From contig NZ_KB907549.1 in the NCBI RefSeq assembly GCF_000382125.1, positions 336,965 through 400,964 of the forward strand: a stretch of DNA of 64,000 nt. The letters run 5' to 3'. A program made the position numbers and the translations under genes. The notes under the pieces were generated by a model. The model did no database searches and was not told the origin of the DNA. It saw only the letters and a list, made by a program, of their open reading frames with translations. Shown here piece after piece: positions 9,330 through 18,540 of this stretch (its first letter is position 1; each line of letters starts with the position of its first letter). This DNA comes from Eudoraea adriatica DSM 19308 (GTDB lineage Bacteria; Bacteroidota; Bacteroidia; Flavobacteriales; Flavobacteriaceae).

Positions 9330-10520
9330 ATGAAGAGGAGAGAGTTTTTGATTAAAAGCAGTCTGGCTACTACGGCAATTGGTACTACAGGTTTTATGAC
9401 ATCCGGGATGGCATATCCCTATAAGGGGTCAGATATAATAAACATTGGTGTTATTGGTACAGGAGATCGTGGAGGGGGGCTTATAAATGTAATGAATACT
9501 ATTCCTGAGCTAAATGTAATTTCCTGCTGTGATGTTTTGCCATTCCGACTGCAGAAAGGAATTTCAAATACCTCTGGAAAAGCAAAAGGATATACCGATT
9601 ACCGCAGACTTCTGGATCAGAAAGATATAGATGCTGTTTTGATTGCTACACCATTTAATACGCATTCACAAATAGCAATGGAAGCCATTGATGCGGATAA
9701 GCATGTTTTTTGTGAAAAAACCCTGGCTAAAGGATTTGACGGTATTATCCAACTGAAAAACAAAGTAGAAAATTCCGATATAATTTTCCAAACAGGACAT
9801 CAGTACCATAGTTCTCGTTTATACAGCCATGTGGTAGACCTTATCCGGAATGGCAAAGTAGGAAAAGTAACTGCTATTGAATGTCAATGGAACCGAAATG
9901 GAAACTGGAGGAGACCGGTGCCTGATTCTAAATTAGAACGAGCAATTAACTGGCGAATGTACCGGGAATATTCCGGTGGTTTGACAGCTGAATTATGTTC
10001 CCATCAGATTGATTTTACGAACTGGGTATTAAACGCAACACCAGACCAGGTAATTGGCGTTGGTGGAGTTGATTACTGGAAAGACGGCCGGGAAACATTT
10101 GATAATGTGCATCTTATCTATAGTTATCCCAATGGTGTAAAAGCTTCTTTTACATGCTTAACCAGTAATTCAAAAGATGATTACCAAATAAAAGTGATGG
10201 GAGACAAAGGTACGCTGATCGTTGATTACGTCAACGCATGGTTCTTCCCGGAAGGGAATTACAAAAAAGAAATTCAGGATGTTGACGGCGTTTCCGGAGC
10301 TACCGTTAAATGGGATGAAGGAAAAGGAATCCCAATTGATATAGAACATGCAGATCCAAGTGCCCAGGCTTTAATTGACTTTAAAACCAGCATATTAAAT
10401 AATACAGTCCCTGAATCTAACGTTATTACCGGAGCTAAGGCCGCTGCCTGTGTTCAGATGGGTTTAGACGCTATGTACGAGAATAAAATAGTGGAATGGA
10501 ACAAGGAATTGAATTTATAA
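9330..10520 (+). CDS. Gfo/Idh/MocA-family oxidoreductase, second copy
   Basis: A 396-residue relative of the preceding gene, 12 bp downstream, with its own export-type signal (KRREFLIKSS plus a hydrophobic stretch). The nucleotide-binding loop reads GTGDRGGG and the catalytic domain has SHQIDFTNW. The usual EKP motif reads EKT here, a change at the proline, so cofactor geometry or redox direction may differ from its neighbour. Two non-identical Gfo/Idh enzymes beside a DUF1080 hydrolase suggest oxidation before and reduction after 3-keto-glycoside cleavage. This is inference from gene context. Confidence 0.83.
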   Translation: MKRREFLIKSSLATTAIGTTGFMTSGMAYPYKGSDIINIGVIGTGDRGGGLINVMNTIPELNVISCCDVLPFRLQKGISNTSGKAKGYTDYRRLLDQKDIDAVLIATPFNTHSQIAMEAIDADKHVFCEKTLAKGFDGIIQLKNKVENSDIIFQTGHQYHSSRLYSHVVDLIRNGKVGKVTAIECQWNRNGNWRRPVPDSKLERAINWRMYREYSGGLTAELCSHQIDFTNWVLNATPDQVIGVGGVDYWKDGRETFDNVHLIYSYPNGVKASFTCLTSNSKDDYQIKVMGDKGTLIVDYVNAWFFPEGNYKKEIQDVDGVSGATVKWDEGKGIPIDIEHADPSAQALIDFKTSILNNTVPESNVITGAKAAACVQMGLDAMYENKIVEWNKELNL

Positions 10521-10564
10521 GCAGGAGCTGCTCAAATTCATGACTTTGAAGTTGAAGGCGCAGG

Positions 10565-12013
10565 TTATTTTTTGAGTTGGATTTCGCTATATCTGGAATC
10601 TATTACTATTGACTTTCCTGAATCCTTTTGCATAAAATAACCGCTATGTACAAAACTGTTTCCATTTTTTTCAGATACCAATTTTAAATCTGATGGTCCT
10701 GAGTATGAGGAGGAAGTTCCGTCTATTGAAATATTAAATGGTGTACGCGGTAACAGGCAAACAAATTCTCCATTCTGCACAACCACTTCTAAATCCTCAA
10801 ATTCATCAGCAATTGTATTGATCACTAATGCGCCCAGATCATTTTTAATATGAGCGCTTTTAAGTAACCTGTCTATAGTAACATCAGAAGAAGTAGCGTT
10901 TAGTTTTAAGATATTTACATCCTTCAGAGCCACTTCCTCTGAGAAATTCAGGTTTAAATTCCCATAATTCCATCGTTGAACAGATACCGGAGAATAGGAA
11001 GCTACAATTTTAGTCTTTTCTCCATCTATTGTGGAGGCAAGCAACCTTGAATAAGACAAGGTTGCATCCATGTTTCTTGTATTTTCAGCTAATTTAACCT
11101 CTCCGTGGCGCACATTCATTTTAAGCTTCGTGGACTTAGGCATTTTAATTTTTATGGTCTTTTTAACTTTATAATTTCTTCTTTCACCATCTGCGGACCG
11201 ATAGAAAACATTAGGGCCATCCTTCCCGTGCTTCGATATTATAACATTCTTTTGAACCTTGCGATGCTCTTCCATTGCTTCTCGCCTCGCTTCATGCGCC
11301 TCCTGCCTCAATTCCTGCGCTTCTTTTCTCATTTCTTCTCCTTCTTTGCTCATTTCCTCTCTTTCTTTCATCATTTCTTCTCTGGCAGCTTCACGCTCTT
11401 TTACCCTGGCCTCCATCTCCTTGCCCCATGCTTCCATTTCCTTTTGATATTCCTCATCAAAACCCTTTTCAAACTCAATGGCCCATTTTTCTATATACTT
11501 TTCACCTTCTTTCTCGTAGGCATCGTAATCAAATTTCTCAATATGTATTGGAGGAAGAGGTGGCATTGGAGGCATTTCCTTAATAATTTCAGGTATATCG
11601 GGAATTTGTAAATCCAAAAACAAGGGCTCCATATTTGGCATTTCCGGAATGTCCACTACAATATGCTTATTTGCCCGGCCGTCCCAATAGCTCCATGAAT
11701 GCTCACCACTGGTTTTAATAGTTATTTCCTGACTGTTGCCGAGTATTTTAATTCCCTCTTTATTAAAATAAGCTTCGGCCTCTTCCGGGGTGGCACCCTC
11801 AAGTTCAATTGTAGCTTCAATAATTACCTGGTTTTTATTCCAGGTTTCAAATTCAATATCGGCATGACTCGTGTTGATATCTACAACAGCCTCGTCCCCT
11901 ACCGAAAAAGTTTCTTTGTAGGTTTTGGATTGAGTTTGTCCATAGCCGGCCATTGTAAAAAGGCAACAGCATAGAACTGCATTTTTAAACACTTTTTGAT
12001 GTAACTTGTTCAT
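10565..12013 (-). CDS. Exported protein with long charged helix and DUF4097-like beta region
   Basis: A 482-residue product with a signal peptide (residues 1-25, ending AGYGQ). Residues about 165-255 are an extremely charged Glu/Lys/Arg/Met-rich stretch with heptad-like EEMRKEA repeats, predicted to be a long helix or coiled coil. The C-terminal 200 residues are rich in short beta segments resembling the adhesin-like DUF4097 beta-helix. It is the last gene of a sigma-factor operon and overlaps the upstream gene by 29 bp. The function is unknown; an envelope-stress output or sensor role is inferred from context. Confidence 0.6.
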   Translation of the reverse strand: MNKLHQKVFKNAVLCCCLFTMAGYGQTQSKTYKETFSVGDEAVVDINTSHADIEFETWNKNQVIIEATIELEGATPEEAEAYFNKEGIKILGNSQEITIKTSGEHSWSYWDGRANKHIVVDIPEMPNMEPLFLDLQIPDIPEIIKEMPPMPPLPPIHIEKFDYDAYEKEGEKYIEKWAIEFEKGFDEEYQKEMEAWGKEMEARVKEREAAREEMMKEREEMSKEGEEMRKEAQELRQEAHEARREAMEEHRKVQKNVIISKHGKDGPNVFYRSADGERRNYKVKKTIKIKMPKSTKLKMNVRHGEVKLAENTRNMDATLSYSRLLASTIDGEKTKIVASYSPVSVQRWNYGNLNLNFSEEVALKDVNILKLNATSSDVTIDRLLKSAHIKNDLGALVINTIADEFEDLEVVVQNGEFVCLLPRTPFNISIDGTSSSYSGPSDLKLVSEKNGNSFVHSGYFMQKDSGKSIVIDSRYSEIQLKK

Positions 12014-12569
12014 TTTCTGATGATTTTAATTGATCTAATTTTAATTTTAACTTCTGTAATAATTGTAATCTTAATTGTAGATTTTTAATAAGAGCATTTA
12101 TGGTCTGATCATTGGGCCCAATTTCATTTAATTCGGTATTCAGTCTTTGGTATTCCTTATCCAGCTCAGATAACCGTGACATAAAATCATCTACCAGCCC
12201 CCTATTTTCATCGGAAACCTCCAAACGGGATAATTCCAGATTAATATTGGCCACATAGTAGTTTTCTATTTTCTTCAAATCCGGTGAGAGGTCCCCCAAG
12301 GAATACTCATAAGGTTGCTTATTCTCTGTTCCTTTATCAACTATTACTGATGGTTGGGGTGCCTCATAGCTAAAATTTAAATACGTATAAATTCCCAGGC
12401 TAAAAAGAACTAAAATTGAAGCCGCAATTTTTATAAAATAGAAGGTTGACTTTCTTTTAACAGGTAACTCCTTATCTAACCGACTTAAAAACCGTTCTTC
12501 ATGTCCTTTTTTCATTGGGTGCTTTTCCCGTTTCTCCTTTTTAAATAATTCTCTAAGATCCTGTGCCAT
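11985..12569 (-). CDS. Single-pass membrane protein, probable anti-sigma factor
   Basis: A 194-residue protein with a basic cytoplasmic N-terminus of about 40 residues, one membrane segment (about 45-65) and an extracytoplasmic helical domain rich in Leu, Gln and Glu. The topology and position directly after an ECF sigma factor gene (overlap 17 bp), with a 29-bp overlap into the next gene, fit a membrane anti-sigma factor. No zinc-binding HxxxCxxC motif is visible, so it is not of the ZAS type. The family name is not recognised; the assignment rests on context. Confidence 0.6.
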   Translation of the reverse strand: MAQDLRELFKKEKREKHPMKKGHEERFLSRLDKELPVKRKSTFYFIKIAASILVLFSLGIYTYLNFSYEAPQPSVIVDKGTENKQPYEYSLGDLSPDLKKIENYYVANINLELSRLEVSDENRGLVDDFMSRLSELDKEYQRLNTELNEIGPNDQTINALIKNLQLRLQLLQKLKLKLDQLKSSENEQVTSKSV

Positions 12570-13095
12570 AACGCCTTTCTTTTAATAATTCCTTTAAATG
12601 CCCTTTGCCTCTGAGCAAGCGGGTTCTGCAAGTGGTCTCTGTTAATTTCATTATTTGCGAAATCTCTTTGTGATCATATCCCTCCATGAGGTAAAGCTGT
12701 ACAACAAGCCGGTATTTCTCTGTCAGTTGATTTATAGCCTCTTTAACCTCATCAATAGATATCCCATCTTCTACTGTCCAGTCATCATCCTCCACGATAT
12801 GAATGCTATTCTCATTCAGCTCCTGAAAACGTTCCTTTTTCGTTTTAAGAAAATCAATACTCTTGTTGATGACAATTCGCTTCAACCATGCACCAAATGT
12901 TACTTCACCTTTGAATTGATCTATCTTTTGAAAAGCCTTAATAAATGCCTCCTGTACGACATCTTCCGCGTCATCGGGGTCATTTACAAATCGTTTTGCC
13001 ACAAAAAACATTCCCTCACAATATTGCCTGTAAAGCCTTAATTGCGCTTTACGATCGTTGGCTTTGCAACGTTCTACCAGATCTATTTGAAACAT
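12553..13095 (-). CDS. ECF-type RNA polymerase sigma factor
   Basis: A sigma-70 family protein of 180 residues from ATG 13095; a TTG five codons upstream is possible but less likely. Region 2 includes DDAEDVVQEAF and the -10-reading helix around TFGAWLKRIVINKSID. Region 4 carries the helix-turn-helix (EGYDHKEISQIMKL). It heads a three-gene overlapping operon with a putative anti-sigma and an exported effector. Its upstream region runs directly into a decayed copy of the galM 5' end, so the genomic context of its promoter has been altered. Confidence 0.88.
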   Translation of the reverse strand: MFQIDLVERCKANDRKAQLRLYRQYCEGMFFVAKRFVNDPDDAEDVVQEAFIKAFQKIDQFKGEVTFGAWLKRIVINKSIDFLKTKKERFQELNENSIHIVEDDDWTVEDGISIDEVKEAINQLTEKYRLVVQLYLMEGYDHKEISQIMKLTETTCRTRLLRGKGHLKELLKERRYGTGS

Positions 13096-13130
13096 TTGGC
13101 CGGTTTCCAATTTTTGGTGCTAGTTGTTAT

Positions 13131-13320
13131 TATCTAAAGGACGAGTGAAAATATTACATGTTGCAAAAAACAAGTGTTTTTAAGAAATATTTAAATGGTC
13201 CACCTTATAACAAGTTACAATTAAAAACAATTTTACAGCCGTAAGCATTATTGACTAAAGGCTATTATTCAAAAGCTACTGGTTATAGACCGGGAAGGAA
13301 AAGAGCTGAACTTAGGTCTC
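13131..13320 (+). pseudogene. Decayed copy of the aldose 1-epimerase 5' region
   Basis: This stretch aligns with 26500-26690, the leader and first 35 or so codons of the intact aldose epimerase gene. Over 13134-13201 against 26503-26570, 61 of 68 bases match by my count. Similarity continues without a large gap through AACAAGTTACAATTAAAAAC and GGAAGGAAAAGAGCTGAA, then stops near 13320. In the epimerase frame the copy carries TAA stops directly at the start and again within 20 codons, plus a 1-base deletion, so it is dead. The rest of the gene is absent here. It marks the left boundary of the inserted block. Confidence 0.85.
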
Positions 13321-13405
13321 CCTGGGTGTCCACTCCGATGACATTTGGTGATTTGTCAGAAATAATTTCGGCACCCAATTATTTTATTCAAAAAGCGTAA
13401 AAATA

Positions 13406-13421
13406 ATATTGCACGCAATAT
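13406..13421. promoter_or_regulatory. Palindrome ATATTGC-AC-GCAATAT
   Basis: A perfect inverted repeat with 7-base arms and a 2-base spacer in the 164-bp gap between the galM remnant and the glucose dehydrogenase stop codon. It is downstream of the minus-strand operon, so it may be part of a 3' structure or a leftover operator. The rest of 13321-13484 shows no convincing gene. Confidence 0.3.
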
Positions 13422-13484
13422 GGTCTTCTCTATAAGTTTACCAGCTCCGCTTTTTTACATGAACACTGATCAAAAGATCGCCTC

Positions 13485-14534
13485 CTAAATATCTGAAAAC
13501 TGAATAACCACTTTGATATCATCCGGAGAGCGTTGCAGAGCCTTCATAAAATTTTCCGGTTTCTCAATCCGGGTAATGAGTTTGGTCAACCATCCGCGGT
13601 CTGCACGAGCCAGGTATTGACTGGCCCTGTACCAATGGCGTTTATTGGCATTTACACTTCCCACAATTACATTATTCCTAAGCACTGCTGCGGAGGCTAC
13701 ATCCGCTATGCTTGACGTGGGGGAAGCCCCGCCATGACCTATACCTGCCAGACATACTATACCATTTGCCCCAATCCTTTGAATAGATTCTGCTATTACC
13801 TGACCCACACCGGTACATTCGATAATCGTATCGGGTTCGAAATCAAGATCCTTTACACTACCGGAATGATAGGTAGCGCCCAATTCACGCACCAGGTCGA
13901 CCTTAAGGCCACCTGCGGCCCGATCGAGAACGTGCACATCTAGACCATACAATTTCGCAAAGAGGGCTGCCAGTAAGCCAATCGGACCAGCACCTGTAAT
14001 CAAGGCCGTCCTGGGTTCCCAGAACGAACGCCTTCCGATCAGACCTACCTGTTCCAATGCTTTGGCCACTACTGAAGAAGGTTCAAGCAATACACCCAAT
14101 AAGCCGAGGGTTGGATCAACTTTAATGGCATACTCTGGTTCAATACGCCAATATTCTGACATATAACCGTTGATCTCTTTGATTCCTCGTTCTGTATATA
14201 ATCCGTTGCTGCACATGTCCCATTCTCCTACCGCACAATTCGGACAAGGCACCGGGTCTGGCCGCCTTACGATGCCAACAACCAGGTCCCCTTTCTTAAG
14301 CCCGCTGGTTGGCCCCGGGTCAATTACACGACCCAGTGATTCATGGCCGAGTACCAGATGTTTCTGACCAGGTGGTGCCCAACCATATTTCCCCTCCACG
14401 ATTTCAACATCGGTACCGCATACACCGACGGCGACTGCCTGCACCAATACGGAGCCTTCGTGCACTCCCGGCTCGGGAATATCCATCAGTTTTGCTGTTC
14501 CGGGTTTTTTAGGTTCTACAGTAATTGCTTTCAT
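13485..14534 (-). CDS. Zinc-dependent glucose 1-dehydrogenase, medium-chain (archaeal-type Gdh)
   Basis: A 349-residue medium-chain alcohol dehydrogenase closest in pattern to the glucose dehydrogenases of Thermoplasma and Sulfolobus, which oxidise D-glucose to gluconolactone with NAD(P)+. Catalytic zinc ligands are Cys39, His64 and Glu65 (GHES). Structural-site cysteines are 97, 100 and 108, so one of the usual four is missing. The dinucleotide loop is GAGPIG (181-186). It is the last gene of the ZIP - GH63 - dehydrogenase operon, 43 bp after the glucosidase. That suggests glucose released by the glucosidase is oxidised here, producing reducing equivalents. Confidence 0.82.
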   Translation of the reverse strand: MKAITVEPKKPGTAKLMDIPEPGVHEGSVLVQAVAVGVCGTDVEIVEGKYGWAPPGQKHLVLGHESLGRVIDPGPTSGLKKGDLVVGIVRRPDPVPCPNCAVGEWDMCSNGLYTERGIKEINGYMSEYWRIEPEYAIKVDPTLGLLGVLLEPSSVVAKALEQVGLIGRRSFWEPRTALITGAGPIGLLAALFAKLYGLDVHVLDRAAGGLKVDLVRELGATYHSGSVKDLDFEPDTIIECTGVGQVIAESIQRIGANGIVCLAGIGHGGASPTSSIADVASAAVLRNNVIVGSVNANKRHWYRASQYLARADRGWLTKLITRIEKPENFMKALQRSPDDIKVVIQFSDI

Positions 14535-14577
14535 GTGTTACTATTTATTTTTTTAATTAGGATTTAGCTACAACCCC

Positions 14578-17346
14578 TTATATAATTTCTTCAGTAATTT
14601 TTTTCACTGTACGCTTCTTCTTGCCGGTTACCTTCTTGTCCTTCACAAATGTGGTTTTTATTCCGTCTTTTAGGAGTTGCTCTGCATCCACCTGACCAAA
14701 GATTTGAATAAGTTTTGCCACCACTCCGCTCCAGCCAGTTTGATGACTCGCACCCAATCCGGCCCCGTTGTCGCCATGGTAATACTCATAAAATAAAATC
14801 AGATCGCGCCAGTTGGGATCATTTTGGAATTTTTCTGTACCTCCATACACCGGACGTTTTCCATTGGCACCTCGTGTATACGTACTGATAAGCCGATGGC
14901 TAATTTCCTTGCTCACCTCAAAGAGGTTCATCATGTTGCCAGAGCCAGTTGGACATTCCACTTGAAATTTATCCCCGTAATACAAATAGTATTGTTGCAG
15001 TGCCCGCACCAACATGATGTTAATAGGCATCCATACAGGGCCACGCCAGTTTGAGTTACCTCCAAACATTCCTGTATCGGACTCGGCGGGTAGATAATCC
15101 ACCCGGAATTCCTGACCTTCAACGTGCATGACATATGGATGTTCCTGATGAAACTTGGAAATCGAACGAATTCCATGTGGACCCAGAAACTCATTTTCAT
15201 CGAGCATTTTTGAAAGAATCTTACGTAATCTATCTTCATTTACCAGGGCCAGAATACCGCGCTCATTTACACCAAATTTTCCTTCGCCGGTGGCATGTAT
15301 GGTTTCTAAAAGTTCGGGCATTCTGCGTTCAAATTCCCTTATGGTTGCCATTGCCTCGGGAATCCGATCTCGCTGTACTTTTTCCACTATACTCGTAGCA
15401 CATAAGGGTAGTAACCCTACCAGCGAGCGCACTTTTAGCCTGACAGCACTTCCATCAGGTAATCGAAGCAGATCATAATAAAATCCATCCTCCTCATCCC
15501 ACATCCCATCGTTGCCTGGCTTATTCATAGCTCTGGCAATAAATAGGAAATGCTGTGCAAACTTCACAATCATTTCGTCGTAGGAACTATCATGCACAGT
15601 GAGTTCACTGGCAAGGTTCAGCATATTCTGGCTGAAGAGCGCCATCCAGGCCGTGCCATCCGCTTGCTCAAGATTACCTCCGGTTGGCAGAGGTGCACTA
15701 CGGTCAAAAATACCGATGTTATCCAGACCAAGAAATCCGCCTTCAAACACATTTTTACCAAAACGGTCTTTACGATTTACCCACCAGGTAAAATTGATTA
15801 ATAACTTATTGAAAGTGGAACGTAAAAAATTTACATCCGCCTCCCCGCGCAATGTCATCTCTGATCGATGCAGGAATAAGGTCGCCCATGCATGTACAGG
15901 AGGATTTACGTCGCTAAAGTTCCATTCATAGGCCGGCATCTGTCCATTGGGATGGAGGTATAATCCGCGTAGCATTAACTCCATCTGGTTCTTCGCGAAA
16001 TCAGGATCAACGATAGAAAGAGGCAGTGTATGAAAGGCAAGATCCCAGGCCGCATACCACGGATACTCCCATTTGTCTGGCATAGAAATGATATCCATGT
16101 TCAACATGTGATACCATTCCGAATTTCGGGCATTATGATAGCCTGAATGCAGGGGATTAGAATTGTGTTCATCCAACCAGTTGTCACCATCAAAAAAGAA
16201 GAACTGCTTACTCCACAGCATACCCGACAGGGCCTGTCGCATCACATTGGCTTCGTCAGCACTGGCTGAATGTGGAGTAATGGAGGCATAAAATGCATCT
16301 GCTTCACCAACCCGCTTTTCAAACACGGTTTCAAAATCTTTTCCGAAAAGCGCGGTCATTGCTTCTTCTGATTTTTTAGTCAGGCGCAACCGAACTTCGG
16401 AAGTCTCACCGGCACCGACCACAAGCTGATAAAGAGCTGCTGCTTTTGTTCCCTGGTTTTTTGGATTCACCGCCTGTTGTGCACCATGTATAACATAGTC
16501 GTTGATGCCATCTTTAACATAAGGGCTTTCATTTTTGGTTCCGGGAAAAAGTTTTTCATGATTCGTTTCGTTTTCGGTGAACAACAGTTGCACATCACCC
16601 TCACAGGAGAATATAAATTCACCCAGTTTTGAATGATTAGCCATGAGTGCGCTCACCCCTTTCTTTGATTTAATTTGCGATAGTATTGGCTTTGTCGCTA
16701 CCCGGTTGGAGTCGGCAATCCATGCCGACCAGTCGTTGCGAAACCACAAGGTAGGTAGTAGATATAACTCCGCTGCTTCCGGTCCGCGGTTAGCTACACT
16801 GATCTTTATGAGAATATCTTCCGGACCCTGTTTGGCATATTCTATGAACACATCGAAGTACCGATCCTCATTAAATATACCCGTGTCGAGCAGTTCATAT
16901 TCCATTTCATTTCGCGAACGTTGAGCATTTACTCTTTCAAGATCACTGTATGGATATGCCGCCTGCGGGTACTTGTAGAGATATTTCATATATGAATGTG
17001 AAGGAGTATTGTCAAGGTAGAAGTAGTACTCCTTTACATCCTCCCCGTGGTTGCCCTGGTTGTTGGTCAATCCGAATAGCCGCTCTTTGAGTATAGCATC
17101 TTTTCCATTCCATAAGGCCAGTGAAAAGCAAAGGTGCTGCTTGTCATCCGAAATCCCGGCAATGCCATCTTCACCCCAACGGTAAGCGCGGGAGCGGGCA
17201 TGATCGTGGGTGAAAAAATTCCAGGCGTCACCATTCTCGCTATAATCTTCGCGAACGGTACCCCACTGCCTTTCACTCAAATATGGCCCCCACTTTTTCC
17301 AAGGGAGTTTATTCTCACGTGCTTCCTGCAATCTGATATTTTCCAT
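14578..17346 (-). CDS. GH63-type glucosidase (MGH1-like glycoside hydrolase)
   Basis: A 922-residue cytosolic protein without a signal peptide. The central and C-terminal parts have the (alpha/alpha)6 toroid of the MGH1-like/GH63 clan, with recognisable segments EWYHMLNMD, WEYPWYAAWDLAFH, MWDEEDGFYYD and GMFGGNSNWRGPVWMP. GH63 enzymes hydrolyse alpha-glucosides or mannosyl/glucosylglycerate by inversion. It lies between the ZIP transporter (86-bp gap) and the glucose dehydrogenase (43-bp gap), so glucose is the likely product. The exact substrate cannot be read from the sequence. It ends in a Lys/Arg-rich tail of about 30 residues. Confidence 0.78.
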   Translation of the reverse strand: MENIRLQEARENKLPWKKWGPYLSERQWGTVREDYSENGDAWNFFTHDHARSRAYRWGEDGIAGISDDKQHLCFSLALWNGKDAILKERLFGLTNNQGNHGEDVKEYYFYLDNTPSHSYMKYLYKYPQAAYPYSDLERVNAQRSRNEMEYELLDTGIFNEDRYFDVFIEYAKQGPEDILIKISVANRGPEAAELYLLPTLWFRNDWSAWIADSNRVATKPILSQIKSKKGVSALMANHSKLGEFIFSCEGDVQLLFTENETNHEKLFPGTKNESPYVKDGINDYVIHGAQQAVNPKNQGTKAAALYQLVVGAGETSEVRLRLTKKSEEAMTALFGKDFETVFEKRVGEADAFYASITPHSASADEANVMRQALSGMLWSKQFFFFDGDNWLDEHNSNPLHSGYHNARNSEWYHMLNMDIISMPDKWEYPWYAAWDLAFHTLPLSIVDPDFAKNQMELMLRGLYLHPNGQMPAYEWNFSDVNPPVHAWATLFLHRSEMTLRGEADVNFLRSTFNKLLINFTWWVNRKDRFGKNVFEGGFLGLDNIGIFDRSAPLPTGGNLEQADGTAWMALFSQNMLNLASELTVHDSSYDEMIVKFAQHFLFIARAMNKPGNDGMWDEEDGFYYDLLRLPDGSAVRLKVRSLVGLLPLCATSIVEKVQRDRIPEAMATIREFERRMPELLETIHATGEGKFGVNERGILALVNEDRLRKILSKMLDENEFLGPHGIRSISKFHQEHPYVMHVEGQEFRVDYLPAESDTGMFGGNSNWRGPVWMPINIMLVRALQQYYLYYGDKFQVECPTGSGNMMNLFEVSKEISHRLISTYTRGANGKRPVYGGTEKFQNDPNWRDLILFYEYYHGDNGAGLGASHQTGWSGVVAKLIQIFGQVDAEQLLKDGIKTTFVKDKKVTGKKKRTVKKITEEII

Positions 17347-17432
17347 AACCTTGTTATTTAGTTGAAGTCGAAATATTTAATTTCCCTAACTGTTATAATT
17401 CTTTTTTTCTCCTTATTTTTTCGTCTGTTCCA

Positions 17433-18170
17433 TCAGGAATTTTCTAAAATGACTATTGAGACGGAAACAAAAAACCCAAGAATTGTAAAGACTCCCGCAA
17501 GTTTTCCTCCATTCTCGTAGGCTTCGGGAATCATTGAATTGGCAAGCATCATCAGAATGGCCCCTCCTGCATAGGCATTAATAAAGGCCATCCAGGAAGG
17601 AGATATGTTACTGAATAAAGTGAATCCCAGGAGAGTAGCGACAGCACAAAAAAGCGCGATGCCAAACCATAGAATAATTATCTTTTTGCGGCTCCAGCCA
17701 CCTTCCTTCATTCCCACCGACCCGGCAATGGCCTCAGGCAAATTAGAAATGAATATAGCTACCAACATGGACAAACTAACGGATCCATACTCAAAAATTC
17801 CCAATCCCAATACGATGGATTCAGGTATACCATCCAGTATGATCGCGAGAATCATGGGGACAATCAAGGCAGTATGACTGTTTGGGTCTGGTTTTTGCGT
17901 CTTGGAAAAACTAAATCGACCGATCAACCAGTCCGCCAGTAAAAATGTCAAAGCTCCACTAAAAAAGCCATATGCAGGAAAACCACTTCTTTTTGCAATT
18001 TGTACAGCTTCAAAAATTAACTCATAAGAAACGGCTGAAATTAGCGTTCCTGCGCCAAACCCCATGATGATGCCGATCATACGCTTTTCCAAGGTGAAAC
18101 GCGAGGCGAGTACTCCTCCTATAATAAGTGAAGAGGAACTCAGCAGGCCTATTAAGAAAACATTGAACAT
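17433..18170 (-). CDS. ZIP-family transporter with altered metal-site motifs
   Basis: An integral membrane protein of 245 residues with about eight hydrophobic segments and overall ZIP-family pattern. ZIP metal transporters carry HNxPEG-type motifs in helices IV and V. Here the corresponding segments read LDGIPES and SNLPEAIAG, so the canonical histidines are absent while the Pro-Glu pairs remain. It may therefore carry a different metal or have changed selectivity. It is the first gene of the ZIP - GH63 - Gdh operon and is preceded by the regulatory region at 18239-18540. Confidence 0.75.
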   Translation of the reverse strand: MFNVFLIGLLSSSSLIIGGVLASRFTLEKRMIGIIMGFGAGTLISAVSYELIFEAVQIAKRSGFPAYGFFSGALTFLLADWLIGRFSFSKTQKPDPNSHTALIVPMILAIILDGIPESIVLGLGIFEYGSVSLSMLVAIFISNLPEAIAGSVGMKEGGWSRKKIIILWFGIALFCAVATLLGFTLFSNISPSWMAFINAYAGGAILMMLANSMIPEAYENGGKLAGVFTILGFFVSVSIVILENS

Positions 18171-18357
18171 GTCTAATTCTTTAATATCTGATTATTTCTA
18201 TTTCACTTTTGCTTTATCTTTTTTTACATTCTGAGCTCATTATTTTACGAGATTTTTATCCCCTCTATCAACAAACTGGCATAAATGATTGTGTTCTTTA
18301 AGTTCATAAATATGTAAGGTTTTTCACTATTAAAATTACAATTGAATGCGGATAAAT

Positions 18358-18381
18358 AAAATACTTAGAAATAGGTATTTT
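18358..18381. promoter_or_regulatory. Palindromic operator candidate upstream of the ZIP operon
   Basis: AAAATACTTA-GAAA-TAGGTATTTT, 10-base arms with one mismatch, 188 bp before the ZIP start codon. The whole intergenic stretch (18239-18540) is similar to the one upstream of the glycyl radical enzyme gene, which has the perfect version of this palindrome at nearly the same distance. Shared flanking strings include TAGGTATTTTA, TCCAT and GATAAGTT. A 33-codon open stretch (18447-18545, starting MDKPDKLIP) overlaps the boxA-like 3' end and is probably not a gene. Confidence 0.6.
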
Positions 18382-18540
18382 ATGACTTTCCATGGTTATC
18401 AAATCAGCTTCATGTATTCAAAAAATAAACCGGATGCTCATCTATATGGATAAACCAGATAAGTTGATACCTAATATTGTGTATTTGGAAGAAGTTTATC
18501 CGGGAAACATAAACTTGACCTATAAACTGGTTGAAAATGA

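Noticed and set aside
11105-11611. Open frames on the plus strand across the charged-helix gene
   Set aside because: They are antisense shadows of the Glu/Lys-rich coding region, with Phe/Leu/Ser-rich translations and no start signals.
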